52,698 nucleotides of DNA from positions 1 through 52,698 of the forward strand of contig JAICXC010000020.1 of NCBI GenBank assembly GCA_025980665.1, read 5' to 3'. Position 1 is the stretch's first letter, and each line of letters opens with the position of its first letter. The position numbers and the translations under genes are program-made. The notes under the pieces were generated by a model. The model ran no database searches and had not been told where the DNA came from. It saw nothing but the letters and a program-made list of their open reading frames with translations. This DNA is from Bryobacteraceae bacterium (GTDB lineage: Bacteria > Acidobacteriota > Terriglobia > Bryobacterales > Bryobacteraceae). Shown one piece after another: positions 25,331-34,612 of the stretch.

Positions 25331-26074
25331 TTATGAGCGTTTGACCAGACGGCAGCGAACAACGGCTGTTGTAAATTCACGCGTCAACGAGTTGTGAAGT
25401 CGTCGAAGCCTTTTGATTGGAACAAGCTCGAGGGCAGCGAACTTGAACGGGCTGGCGGCTACCAACGCTTCGAATTTCGCGACAGAAATTTGGTTTAAGC
25501 CGCCCGCCACCTCACCGAATCGCGTTGCACCATCGGTCTTAAACGTCGAGCGCCAGCGGATAAGAGCCTCCTCGCTGAAGATGAGGTGCGCCCAGGGGAA
25601 AACCGAGAACAGGTGGCCGCCCAAGGGGTGATACCAGGTCGGCCCGAAACTGATGAGCACCTCGCCGGACGGCCGCAGAAGTGTGTTCATGATACGCAAA
25701 ATTTCGGCAGGGTCTGCGAAGTGTTCGAAGGCATCCACGGAAACCACAAGGTCGGCAAGCTCTTTGGTCGACGTCGCGAAAACGCAAGTATCCTGAACGC
25801 GCGCATCGAGCGCCCTCGCTTTCGCAACCTGTAGAACGTCCTCGCGAATATCGATGCCGATTACGCGGCTGGCGCCCCTCTGAGCCATTTCGATGGCTTC
25901 AGCGCCCTCTCCACACCCAAAGTCGAGGACTACCTTCCCGGCGATGGTAGTGAAAAACTCATCTCCCATCAGCGCCGCCAGTTTCGATTTACCTTGGTGG
26001 ACACACCCGGCAGAGCCGTCCCGTCCACCCGAAGATATCGTCTTTAGAATTCGAGTTTGGAAGTTCGTCAGCAT
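25331..26074 (-). CDS. SAM-dependent methyltransferase, class I
   Basis: A 247-residue class I methyltransferase. Motif I is VVLDFGCGEGAEAIEMA (48-64), the acidic residue after beta2 lies in VIGIDIRED, and the beta4 motif is VVSVDAFEHFADPAEILR, typical of the UbiE/Methyltransf_11-like group. It is placed 46 bases upstream of the glycosyltransferase gene on the same strand, so a sugar O-methyltransferase role is likely by context. The exact acceptor cannot be read from the sequence. Confidence 0.85.
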   Translation of the reverse strand: MLTNFQTRILKTISSGGRDGSAGCVHQGKSKLAALMGDEFFTTIAGKVVLDFGCGEGAEAIEMAQRGASRVIGIDIREDVLQVAKARALDARVQDTCVFATSTKELADLVVSVDAFEHFADPAEILRIMNTLLRPSGEVLISFGPTWYHPLGGHLFSVFPWAHLIFSEEALIRWRSTFKTDGATRFGEVAGGLNQISVAKFEALVAASPFKFAALELVPIKRLRRLHNSLTREFTTAVVRCRLVKRS

Positions 26075-26205
26075 TCGAGTCGGCTAGCTTCCGTCGCGAT
26101 CATTATAACCTCGACCATTTGTGGCGAACGCTGCCCATCTTCCTTTATCGGCAACTGGTCTGATGATTGTTAACGTAGGCCAGCGTGAGGATTGGGACGC
26201 CGGAG

Positions 26206-26859
26206 TCAAACTCTGGTACGGATCACGCTGCAACTGATGTGCGGATACGCGGACCAGAACGACACCGGGCTAAGCCAGTCCGCGGAGCCCGTATCGGCAA
26301 TAAAGTCGGCGTGGTTTGAAACGAGGAATGTGATCGACCTGGGGTGGTCTATCCAGGAGTCGCGGATCTGCTTCACGACCTGGGTAAGCAATTGACCGCG
26401 GAAAGGGTTAAAGAAGAACATCACGGTAGAGTCCGGTGGGACCGCGAATTCCCGGGCATCGATGTTGACGATCCGCACGCTCCCGCATTGCTGTTTGACA
26501 CGAGCCCGGTCAAGATTCGACTTTGCCGCGACGCAGAGACTCGGCGAAAACTCGACGCCGATCACTTCCCGATACGAATAAGTGGAGGCGAGGACCACTA
26601 CGCGGCCCAACCCGGAGCCCCAGTCTACAAACACATCCTTCTGTTTGTCCGGAATCACCGTGGATAGCAACCGTTTGATCGCTGCGTAGGGAAGGGGCGT
26701 GTAGTGATTCCGCCCGTCGCCCTTCTTGTATCCCAGGGCCTCCTCCGACGTCCAACCGGAAGTCTTGATTCCATAGCGGATTTCCTGAGTGCGCTCCGAC
26801 ACCCTCTGAATCATTTGCCTGAGCTGGTCCCACGACATTTCCAGGGAAGTATCGCACAC
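26206..26859 (-). CDS. SAM-dependent methyltransferase-like protein
   Basis: A 217-residue protein with a class I methyltransferase fold: VFVDWGSGLGRVVVLAS (77-93), VIGVEFSPSLCVAAKSNL (99-116), and NIDAREFAVPPDSTVMFFFNPFRG, where NPF stands at the motif IV position. The NPF and SGLGR pattern recalls Dot1-like or DUF-type methyltransferases that occur in surface-polysaccharide loci. The start is GTG at 26859. It is separated by 131 bases from the next gene on its strand. Confidence 0.75.
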   Translation of the reverse strand: MCDTSLEMSWDQLRQMIQRVSERTQEIRYGIKTSGWTSEEALGYKKGDGRNHYTPLPYAAIKRLLSTVIPDKQKDVFVDWGSGLGRVVVLASTYSYREVIGVEFSPSLCVAAKSNLDRARVKQQCGSVRIVNIDAREFAVPPDSTVMFFFNPFRGQLLTQVVKQIRDSWIDHPRSITFLVSNHADFIADTGSADWLSPVSFWSAYPHISCSVIRTRV

Positions 26860-26935
26860 CGCGCCGTCGCTCGTTGTTGGTGAATTGCGTAGAGTTTATC
26901 CGATCATTTAAGCTTAGAGAACCACCAGACAGTGG

Positions 26936-27988
26936 ATGATGCTCCCTTCTGAATCCGAAGCCCAGACGACACTGAACGGAAAGAACTTCGCGATTCTGGA
27001 CGCCTACCCGGAGCGCGTAGTCGAGGAAGCTTGGCGGAAGTGCCTGGCGAACGGAGACATGCCCACGCATTTCGCCGCTCCCGAGTTTTTCCGGGAACCC
27101 CAGTCGTCCGGCGTGAGGCCATTCGCGATCCTGGCGCTGGACCCTCAGCCGCCGGAATTGCGCGTAATCGGATCGTTAACAGGGGTTGTCGATGGCCAAT
27201 CCGTGACCTCCGGCAAGATTGGCACACCACAGATCTGTGTGGATAAATCCGCGGGTCCGGAGGTGGCGGCGCAGGCCTTTGCAGAAGGTCTGAACATCGT
27301 CGGCAAGTCCGCTGACCTGATCACCGTATATTCGTGGTTTCCGATTCCTGCATTCCGCCAGAATGGGTTTGCCGAAACCGAAACGACCGGTACCGCCGCT
27401 CTCGATATCAGCATGGGTCCGGAAAAGGTATTTTCCAAGGTTAAAGGGCGAAGTGAGATCCGGCAGGCCATTTCGTTCGGCTTGCAAGTGCGGCAGGCAA
27501 CACTCGAAGACCTTCCAGAGTATTACGCCATCCTGAAGGATTGGAGCGAGCGCAAGGGAATGCCTTGTCCTTCCCTTGAGTATCTAGAGCAGGCTTTTCG
27601 GCTTACAGACAACCGCCGCTTATTCCTGGCGATCCACGAAGGGAAAATCATCGCGGCGAGTTCCGTGCGGTTCTATGTGGGAGGCACAGCTGAGTATGCC
27701 TGGAATGTTTCGCTTCCCGAGTTCCAGCGGCTGAGACCCAACGATCTGCTGCAGTGGCGGATTATCGAGTGGGCCTGTCAACAAGGAATTCATACGTACT
27801 TAATGGGCGGAACGCATTCGTTCCTGCTGAAGTACCGTGATCGGATTATACCGACACATCGGTACGTCAAAGACCAGACCTTTTTCAGAACACACGAACG
27901 GAAAGAGGACCTCATGCGAGTGATCCACCGTACGTATCAGAATCTTCCGCCGAGCCTCAAAGAAAAGCTCAAGCGGCTGCGCGGCTGA
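26936..27988 (+). CDS. FemAB-like acyltransferase (GNAT superfamily)
   Basis: A 350-residue cytoplasmic protein with two GNAT-like halves. The C-terminal half (about 170-330) reads like the Acetyltransf_6/FemAB-related family: ATLEDLPEYYAILKDWSERKG, RRLFLAIHEGKIIAASSVRFYVGGTAEYAWN and PNDLLQWRIIEWACQQGIHTYLMGG. Proteins of this kind in exopolysaccharide loci are thought to add acyl or aminoacyl groups to amino sugars; the substrate here is unknown. The gene is divergent from the methyltransferase gene with only 76 bases between start codons. Confidence 0.82.
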   Translation: MMLPSESEAQTTLNGKNFAILDAYPERVVEEAWRKCLANGDMPTHFAAPEFFREPQSSGVRPFAILALDPQPPELRVIGSLTGVVDGQSVTSGKIGTPQICVDKSAGPEVAAQAFAEGLNIVGKSADLITVYSWFPIPAFRQNGFAETETTGTAALDISMGPEKVFSKVKGRSEIRQAISFGLQVRQATLEDLPEYYAILKDWSERKGMPCPSLEYLEQAFRLTDNRRLFLAIHEGKIIAASSVRFYVGGTAEYAWNVSLPEFQRLRPNDLLQWRIIEWACQQGIHTYLMGGTHSFLLKYRDRIIPTHRYVKDQTFFRTHERKEDLMRVIHRTYQNLPPSLKEKLKRLRG

Positions 27989-28015
27989 CTTTTTCATCCT
28001 CGTATCGTCCTGGAG

Positions 28016-28035
28016 TGGCAGGCATGTCATTGCCA
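28016..28035. other. Inverted repeat after the FemAB-like gene
   Basis: TGGCA and TGCCA are separated by ten bases, 28 bases beyond the stop codon. The arms are short and no T-run follows, so a terminator is not supported; it is recorded as the only structure in the gap. Confidence 0.2.
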
Positions 28036-28131
28036 AGAGAAAATAGCGGCCATCCGCCAATTGAAACAACAGATAGAGGTCTCACCGAGCGACGGCCCAA
28101 GTTCCAAAGCTAATCTGTGGCAGGAGGTTGA

Positions 28132-29475
28132 ATGCGTTACTGGAGTGTCGTTTACGCCATGACGGCGGTGGCCTGTATGGCCCAAACGTCGACCAAGGTG
28201 AACCTGGGTGATGAGGGCACCAATCCCGACTTTTCCGCGATGCCGCGCACGCGACCCATGACGGTGGGAACCGTCGTGCCACCGACGTGCCAGACGGGCG
28301 AACAATTCTTCAACTCGGCGGCATCGCCGGGTCTGAATCTATACGCCTGCACGGCCACCAACGTTTGGACGCTGGAAAGCGGCGGTGGTGCCACTACGAC
28401 CGGTAGTCTGGTTAAGACTGCATTATCGGTCACGGATTCGGGCAGCGCCAACTCCTACACGGGTTGCGATGCCAATTCAACAGCACCACTAGACGGGCTG
28501 CTCATTGTGCTGAAGCCCGCCCATGACAACACCGGAGCCTCAACTTACAACCATTGCGCTGCCGGAGCCAAGCCGATTGAAACTGCTTATGGAGCGGCGA
28601 TGCTCGCCGGCTCGATCCGTGCAGACGGTCCGGCGTCGCCGAGCGGTGTCCTTCTGCGCTATTCCAGCGCCGCGAATGCCGGTAACGGCGCTTGGCAGAA
28701 TCTAACCCCGGGGCAAGTGCAGTTGGCTCCGCAGACCACATCCAACTTCGGCCAGTTTCCGCGGGCGGATGGCAACGGCCTCACGCAGTGGGCCAATCCA
28801 GCGAATCCGGGCGACGGGCGGCGGACAAGCCTGGTGGAGTGCAATGGAAGGTCTTGGGATCTTACCAGTACAGCGCTATTGGGCGCCTTATTCAGTTTTG
28901 GCTCGGGTGGCGGGGGAGTTACCGGAAGCGCCTCGACCGGCGCGGGGACGCAGCTTCCGGGCTGTACTCTGACGACAGGGGCAGTGAGCGGAAACAACGT
29001 CTACTACAATCTCACGGGCGACGACAAGATCTTCAAAACCGGACGCAACCTCCAGTTCGACGTAACCGTTGCGCTAGGCGCCACGACCTCCACTCGCAAT
29101 TGGATTGGCTTCACGGGCGCGGCGGCCGCAACGATCGCAGGATCCGCCACGCCACCGGCGAGCGGCTTTTTGGGCTTCCGCTACGATACGGGAGCAGGCG
29201 ATTCGGCTTGGAACTGCGTGGTGGCGAACACCAGCGCTTCAGTCGTGAACAGCAACGCTGCCCCTTCGACGAATCAAGTTCACCTGAAGTTCATCGCGGA
29301 CGACCTTAACAACGCGGTTCACTTCTACATCGATGGCACGGAAGTATGCCCGGCAACGCCGGTAGCGAATTACCCACCGGCAACCTTCCTCTCGTTTGCA
29401 CTGACTGAGACAACACTGACGAACGCCGCGCGGGGTCTCACCATGGCGTACCAGTGGATTCAAGGAGATAAGTAG
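28132..29475 (+). CDS. Secreted beta-rich protein of unknown function
   Basis: A 447-residue exported protein with a signal peptide of about 18 residues (VYAMTAVACMAQ). Near 45-75 is a Cys-containing segment (PPTCQTGEQFFNSAASPGLN, then LYACTATNVWTL) of a type seen in secreted and tail-fibre-like proteins, followed by a Gly-rich linker. The C-terminal 160 residues (FDVTVALGATTSTRNWIGFTG, GFRYDTGAGDSAWNCVV, VHFYIDGTEVCPA) look like a jelly-roll/lectin-like beta-sandwich. The exact function is unknown. AGGAGG lies five bases before the ATG. The next gene starts directly at its stop codon, so both are one operon. Confidence 0.72.
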   Translation: MRYWSVVYAMTAVACMAQTSTKVNLGDEGTNPDFSAMPRTRPMTVGTVVPPTCQTGEQFFNSAASPGLNLYACTATNVWTLESGGGATTTGSLVKTALSVTDSGSANSYTGCDANSTAPLDGLLIVLKPAHDNTGASTYNHCAAGAKPIETAYGAAMLAGSIRADGPASPSGVLLRYSSAANAGNGAWQNLTPGQVQLAPQTTSNFGQFPRADGNGLTQWANPANPGDGRRTSLVECNGRSWDLTSTALLGALFSFGSGGGGVTGSASTGAGTQLPGCTLTTGAVSGNNVYYNLTGDDKIFKTGRNLQFDVTVALGATTSTRNWIGFTGAAAATIAGSATPPASGFLGFRYDTGAGDSAWNCVVANTSASVVNSNAAPSTNQVHLKFIADDLNNAVHFYIDGTEVCPATPVANYPPATFLSFALTETTLTNAARGLTMAYQWIQGDK

Positions 29476-31383
29476 GTGCGACGGCTTCTAGGCGCACTTG
29501 CGATTACTTCCGCCGCGCTCGTTTCCGCCGGGGCTCTATGTGCTCAACCCAAGCCTGTCCTTGGATTTGGCGGCAACGCTTCTGGATGGTATTGGTGGGG
29601 ACCGAAGACTGTTTACCCTGGCTTCACCACATACTATAATTTTGCTGCGCCCGCCTATCGCGTTCCGGTGACCTGTTCAGCCAGCGGAAACACCTGTAAC
29701 GTGTCGGGAAGTGGCTACACGCTCACCGGCACCGAAACAAACGTGGTCATAGAGGCTACTACAGTGCCAACTGGACTTGAGACGATGTTGGAGTCGTTCC
29801 CTGCTATCTACGATCTGTGTAACGAGGTGAGCACCACGTTTCAGTTTTGCCACCACGGGACCTCCACCGTTGAAACATTCTCGTCAACCGGGTCAGGCGT
29901 AAACATTGTTTTTATGCCAGCCGCTAAAGTTGGCCAACACAGCTTTTTCATCGCCTCCAATAGGGCTTCCGACATGGGTTTCCCGACAGGCACGACGGTT
30001 ACGTGGGGCGTAGTGGACGGATCAAACGGGCAGGATTTCTCCGCCGGTTTCACTTCAAACAACGGCTACCCCTACAGCTACGGTTCCGCATACGTGCAGG
30101 CGCTAAAGGCGGACATTCCGAGCAACGCATCGGCAGGCGACCATACGATTACGATTACCGTATGCGACGCCGAGCCACTCGCAGGCGTGCATGCTTGCCC
30201 TGCCGGGTCCAACAGCAGCACTCTTACGTTCACCGCCACTGTCAAAGCTCTGACCTATCTATCGGACGCTAATGAATCGACCTCATTCCCTTCCATACCG
30301 GGATTGACTAAGTGGGTCAGCTACATGACAGTCGGTGACGGACTCTTTGCCGGCGGTTGGGGAGATCAGTGGTGTAACAGGACAACGGGCGCGCTTAACC
30401 CTATTGATATCTCAACGGTTTTCAATGCGGACAATTCCATTTTCTACTATGACGGGGGTGCGAATTTTCATCGCATCTCACAATGGTTAGGAGATTCCGG
30501 GTCGGAGAAATGCTCGCAAAACCTCCTTCAGCAATCTGGTTTTACAAACGCAAACACTGTCGCGGACCCGGTCTCGGGAAACTATTTAGGGGATTTCTGG
30601 ATCAATGGAACCCCCCCTGGATACAGAATCTTCCCCATCGGGTTTGCCAACTCGGTTAACCAGGACGCTCGCTACATCGGGGTTGTCCAAGACATAGCCG
30701 CGACCTTGATCCCGGGCAAGGGCGATGGGACAGTCAGGGCTGGTTGCTACATCAGCGATTCCGGTATACGCGAAAGTGCCTACGCACTGATCTCGATGCT
30801 GGCTATTGACAAGATGGGCCTAACTCCACAAGACCCAACGTGGCACGTTCGTGAACAGCGCTGCGCCGATGTCTTGGTAGGGCATATAAATGAGCACCTG
30901 GACGGAACCGGGCGCTATACCTTTATCGAGTACTTCTTCGATGGGATCGCGATGGACGGACTTATCAAGTGGTGGCAGAAAACCAAAGATCCACGGGTCC
31001 CAATGGTGGTCAAGCCGGACTTGGATAAATATTACTCCGATTACAACCTCACCACCCATATCGCAATGTTTAATCCCGATCCAAATGGCATTCACTGTGC
31101 CGCTTCGGCAACGTGGTTTACCGGTCCCTTCGACGACAATTGCCAGAACAATACGAACCGTGCCAATACGGTTCTGCATAATCTTTATGACCATGCATTT
31201 GCCTGGTACTGGAGAGTGAGCGGGAATAGTACATACCAAACTGAAGGCGATGAGGTGTTCTCCCACGCCTTCGACGGGCAAGACGATAGCAAGGGGAAGA
31301 CGTGGAGCCAGCTCTACCGTTATTCATTCAACTACGTGGGTTGGCGGCAGGGGTGGTTGAGTCCCGAGAAGTCGGTTCAGTGA
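29476..31383 (+). CDS. Secreted paralogue of the dockerin protein, without dockerin
   Basis: A 635-residue exported protein. The GTG start follows the previous stop without a gap and has AAGGAGA upstream; the signal peptide ends near residue 24 (AGALCA-Q). A beta-rich N-terminal third (about 45-260) precedes a helical part (about 265-630). The helical part aligns with 20956-22554: FDGIAMDGLIKWWQKTKDPRVP against VALAGEALIQYWDQTHDARIP, and the C-terminal HAFAWYWRVSGNSTYQTEGDEVF...YRYSFNYVGWRQ against its YGWLFQQTGFQGYRDQGDQIF...YRWSAKYLQWR. No dockerin follows; the protein stops soon after the homologous region. The gene looks richer in A and T than the neighbouring biosynthesis genes. Catalytic activity is unknown. 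Confidence 0.8.
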   Translation: MRRLLGALAITSAALVSAGALCAQPKPVLGFGGNASGWYWWGPKTVYPGFTTYYNFAAPAYRVPVTCSASGNTCNVSGSGYTLTGTETNVVIEATTVPTGLETMLESFPAIYDLCNEVSTTFQFCHHGTSTVETFSSTGSGVNIVFMPAAKVGQHSFFIASNRASDMGFPTGTTVTWGVVDGSNGQDFSAGFTSNNGYPYSYGSAYVQALKADIPSNASAGDHTITITVCDAEPLAGVHACPAGSNSSTLTFTATVKALTYLSDANESTSFPSIPGLTKWVSYMTVGDGLFAGGWGDQWCNRTTGALNPIDISTVFNADNSIFYYDGGANFHRISQWLGDSGSEKCSQNLLQQSGFTNANTVADPVSGNYLGDFWINGTPPGYRIFPIGFANSVNQDARYIGVVQDIAATLIPGKGDGTVRAGCYISDSGIRESAYALISMLAIDKMGLTPQDPTWHVREQRCADVLVGHINEHLDGTGRYTFIEYFFDGIAMDGLIKWWQKTKDPRVPMVVKPDLDKYYSDYNLTTHIAMFNPDPNGIHCAASATWFTGPFDDNCQNNTNRANTVLHNLYDHAFAWYWRVSGNSTYQTEGDEVFSHAFDGQDDSKGKTWSQLYRYSFNYVGWRQGWLSPEKSVQ

Positions 31384-32064
31384 CAATGAGGGTCGTTCCG
31401 TTTCCGGTTTGCTGCCAACCACGCCACCAGTGCCAGCGTCAGCCCGCCAGTTCGCGGGCCTTGGCATCAGCATCCGCTCGTGAGGATGCCTGGATAGATA
31501 CAAGGTTGCCTTGTTGATCTACTATCCCAACGGAGTACTTCCTGAGGCGTGCAGAGAGCTTTTCACACAGCCGGTGAGGAATTGAGCGAAGCGTTCGCCC
31601 AGTTAGAGTTTACCTCCGATTCGGTATAAGGTGCCGCACGGTGGTACTGCCACTGGATTGTCTAGCACCGGCAACGGCTGGTTTCAGCGTCATATCATCG
31701 AAGGGCCGAATAATTTGAAAAAAGGGCATAAGCCGGTTTCGACAATCAGCAGAAGATGCACCCCAAAAAATGTCAGCACATCAGAGGCATCGCAGAAACG
31801 CTCGAGGTGTTTCCCCACGATTTCGACGGGCAAGACGATAGTAAAGATAAGACGTGGAGGATGATTCCTCAGTAATGGCCGAGGGGTGTGGCGCTCCCGT
31901 ACCTCGCTACAGAAGGATCACTCCACAGGAACGTTCGCGCCTCCGGCTTGCAATCACGCAAGCTATATAAGCATGGATCGTCGGGAGCCTTAATGCAATA
32001 CTGGCAGTAAGGCAAGATCGGAACGCCACGCACTTCTTGGGATCCCGGTTGTGAAAACGGAATA
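31384..32064. other. Gene-free stretch with decayed remnants
   Basis: No intact gene is seen in these 681 bases. A 56-base degenerate copy of the preceding gene's 3' part lies at 31804-31859. On the minus strand a frame without an ATG is open from 31609 to 31439 and could encode a fragment ending VDQQGNLVSIQASS...AKARELAG. The stretch looks like a scar of an old duplication or insertion; no transposase piece is recognisable. Confidence 0.55.
31804..31859 (+). pseudogene. Decayed duplicate fragment of the 29476-31383 gene
   Basis: This 56-base block aligns without gaps to 31252-31307 with about eight mismatches. Both read E-V-F...FDGQDDSK.KTW in the same frame; here the frame ends shortly afterwards at a TAA around 31873. 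The upstream sequence is no longer clearly alignable by eye, so only a remnant is left. Confidence 0.8.
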
Positions 32065-33564
32065 GTGGATAACGCACCTAACGCTACTCTTACCCAGCAA
32101 GCCACGACGGGTGTCGCATGGTCTGGTCTGTTTCAAATCATCCGCCAACTCCTGTCTTTGCTGTCGGTAAGTATCCTGGCCCGGCACGTCTCCCCGAGCG
32201 CGTACGGACTGATCGGTATGGCGACGATACTTACGAATTTTCTCGATCAATTGAGCGATCTGGGAACCACAACCGCGCTGGTGCGCGAACCAAACCTCAG
32301 CGACAGACTTGTCTCGACCGTATTCTGGTTCAACTGTCTTCTAGGCCTTCTACTCACGTTGTGTGTTCTGGGCCTATCCGTTCCGGCCGCGCTGTTTTTT
32401 CATGAACCTGCCCTGGCGAAGATCCTTCAAGCGTTGTCGATCACGTTTTTTATCACCGCCACAAGCGTAGTTCCTTACGCGCTATTGACCCGGCGCATGG
32501 CTTTCCGCGAAATCGGTATCACGCAGTTTGCCGGCGCGGTAGCGGGAACAATTGTTGCGATTTGGATCGCCCTACGGGGAGGGGGAGTCTGGAGTCTGGT
32601 CTTCGCGTCGCTTGCGAATGCCACAGTGACTGCCGCAGCCTATTTGATCTTTGGTCGCCGCCGCTACCAGTGGGTGCTGGACTGGGAGGAATCCCGCGCC
32701 ATCCGGTCCTTCAGTTTGGGGGTGTCCGGATTCAACATCGTAAACTATTTTTCACGCAATGCGGACAACCTGATTGTGGGACGTTTCCTGGGCAAGGATC
32801 CGCTAGGGTTCTACAACATGGCGTACAACTTGATGACTTATCCGCTCTCGAACTTCAGTGCGGTGATTTGCCGGGTGCTGTTTCCCGCTCTTTCGAAAGT
32901 TCAGGATGACAATCAACGGTTCCGGTCTGCCTATTGCAGGATGTGTGCGCTGATTGGTTTGACGACTTTCCCTGCAATGCTGGGCCTTACCGTGGTGGCG
33001 GACCCATTGGTGCGGGTCGTTTTAGGGGAACGTTGGCTGCCCGTAGCCGGTCTGCTGAGAGTCTTTGGACCCTTGGGAATGGCGCAATCCGTTTTCACCA
33101 CCACAGGCTTGATCTACCAAGCCAAAGGGCGCGCGGACTGGCTCTTGCGCTGGGGTTTAGTCTCAGCATCGTTGTATGTCGTCTCGTTTTTTGCGGGGTT
33201 GCCGTGGGGAATCCAAGGCGTAGCGGTGTCCTACAGCATCGTATGGACGGTCCTCATGTTCCCTGGTTTCATGATTCCCTTCCGTCTAATTGAGTTGCCG
33301 ATACGAGAGTTCGGGTTGCAGCTTTGGCCGGGATTGAAGTGTAGTCTCCTTATGGCCCTAATCGCGTGGGCGTGGCTCTTCGGATTGGAGCGGATGGGCG
33401 TACATAATTCCGCGATCCAGTTGTTTAGCACGGTAGTGATCGGGTCGCTGAGTTATCTGGGGCTGCTGTGGCGGTGGAAGCCCCCAGCAGTAAGCGAACT
33501 CCGCGTCCTGCTGTTACAGTCCGGCAACGGAATGGCAGCGCGGGTAGCAAACTGGCTGCCGTAG
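32065..33564 (+). CDS. Polysaccharide flippase, Wzx-like (MOP superfamily)
   Basis: Predicted to flip undecaprenyl-linked repeat units across the inner membrane. The 499 residues contain about 12-14 hydrophobic helices and the N-terminal motif typical of the lipopolysaccharide/WzxC flippase group: TTGVAWSGLFQIIRQLLSLL, SILARHVSPSAYGLIGMATI and FLDQLSDLGTTTALVRE. Other typical pieces are RNADNLIVGRFLGKDPLGFYNMAYNLMTYP and LFPALSKVQDD. The start is GTG at 32065. It is the only flippase in the locus and agrees with a Wzx/Wzy-dependent pathway. Confidence 0.92.
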   Translation: MDNAPNATLTQQATTGVAWSGLFQIIRQLLSLLSVSILARHVSPSAYGLIGMATILTNFLDQLSDLGTTTALVREPNLSDRLVSTVFWFNCLLGLLLTLCVLGLSVPAALFFHEPALAKILQALSITFFITATSVVPYALLTRRMAFREIGITQFAGAVAGTIVAIWIALRGGGVWSLVFASLANATVTAAAYLIFGRRRYQWVLDWEESRAIRSFSLGVSGFNIVNYFSRNADNLIVGRFLGKDPLGFYNMAYNLMTYPLSNFSAVICRVLFPALSKVQDDNQRFRSAYCRMCALIGLTTFPAMLGLTVVADPLVRVVLGERWLPVAGLLRVFGPLGMAQSVFTTTGLIYQAKGRADWLLRWGLVSASLYVVSFFAGLPWGIQGVAVSYSIVWTVLMFPGFMIPFRLIELPIREFGLQLWPGLKCSLLMALIAWAWLFGLERMGVHNSAIQLFSTVVIGSLSYLGLLWRWKPPAVSELRVLLLQSGNGMAARVANWLP

Positions 33565-33610
33565 CGCTCACTTGAGAATATTCTCAATCGGGATCACACA
33601 GGATACGCGA

Positions 33611-34612
33611 TCACACAAGAAGGCCGCAGAGCCAGGCCTCAAACTCCACGGGCGTGACTTGCTCGCCGTCCAACACGCGGGGGAGCAATAACGGTTCAGA
33701 GCGCGCCGATGCCAGGCCGGTTTCGCAGGTGGTAGCGCTTCTTACACCGAGCTCCCGTAACCAAGGAAGGAACTCGGCGGCGTAATCGCCACTGGGATAA
33801 CAAAAGTGAAACGCGTCGTGTCCCGTGAAGTCGCGAATCCGGTCGCGATTGTCGCGAATTTCCCGTATGAATAAGGCGTGATCGCGTGGTGTACGATGGC
33901 GATGCGTGTGGAGCTGGATATCCACACCAGCGCGATATGTTAAGGCAGCTTCCTCGGGAGTGACGAGCTGAAAGAGGCGGGCTTGGATCAGATCGTCGTA
34001 ATCGATGCCCAGATACCCGGCGAAGCGACGCGCCAGATCATCCTGACCTCGAGTATCCAATTGCCGGCTCGCGGCGAACTGGGACAAGGTTTGCGTGGCA
34101 CGGAGGCGTTCCAGGTATGTCCCTACGGGCGTAAGGGGTAACCCGGCTTCTTCCCAATCTACCGTAGCCAGGCCAGATTTCCATAGCAAATACGGTATGA
34201 CTAAGTTAAAAATTGGAAGCCGGTAACCGCAGTAGTGTGTGCTCAGATAAAGTGTTGCCGGAAGCGCAAACTCGCGCAGCAGCGGCAACGCGAGTTTGTA
34301 GAAATCGTAGAATCCGTCATCGAAGGTGATGACGGCGGCGCGCGGCGGCAATGTGCCGGTGTGAAGGCGTGATAATCCTTCTTCGAGTGGCAGAACCTCG
34401 ATACGGGTGGCCCGCAGCGCTTGCAGCCTGTGGCGGAAACTCGCGGCACTCAGGTATAGGGAGGGTTCCCAGGCATGTTCGTCACGTAGTGAGATCCCGT
34501 GGTAGCACAGGATAAGCAGGCTGTTGCGGCGGCGGGAGGAGCGCGCGGACGCCGCGAACCCTCCGCTTAACCGGAGGGCTCCCAGTGCCGCTTTCTTAAT
34601 GACACTCCGCAT
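33611..34612 (-). CDS. Polysaccharide deacetylase (NodB/CE4 family)
   Basis: Predicted metal-dependent N-deacetylase acting on N-acetylated sugars of the polysaccharide. The 333-residue protein has the NodB motif AVITFDDGFYDFYKLALPLL, with the catalytic-base and metal-ligand Asp pair, and the second motif DIQLHTHRHRTPRD carrying the His ligands. The N-terminal stretch contains SLLILCYHGI, common in EPS-locus deacetylases. There is no clear signal peptide, which leaves cellular location uncertain. ATG at 34612 shares one base with the upstream TGA; an in-frame GTG lies at 34615. Confidence 0.9.
   Translation of the reverse strand: MRSVIKKAALGALRLSGGFAASARSSRRRNSLLILCYHGISLRDEHAWEPSLYLSAASFRHRLQALRATRIEVLPLEEGLSRLHTGTLPPRAAVITFDDGFYDFYKLALPLLREFALPATLYLSTHYCGYRLPIFNLVIPYLLWKSGLATVDWEEAGLPLTPVGTYLERLRATQTLSQFAASRQLDTRGQDDLARRFAGYLGIDYDDLIQARLFQLVTPEEAALTYRAGVDIQLHTHRHRTPRDHALFIREIRDNRDRIRDFTGHDAFHFCYPSGDYAAEFLPWLRELGVRSATTCETGLASARSEPLLLPRVLDGEQVTPVEFEAWLCGLLV

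Noticed and set aside
28020..28036. Sigma-54 promoter before 28132
   Set aside because: GG and GC are nine or thirteen bases apart rather than ten.
31439..31609. Minus-strand frame ending with an AKARELAG-like sequence
   Set aside because: It has no ATG, GTG or TTG start with a ribosome binding site; at most a remnant, mentioned under the gene-free stretch.
31384..32064. Insertion-sequence scar
   Set aside because: No transposase fragment, terminal inverted repeats or target duplication could be recognised by eye.
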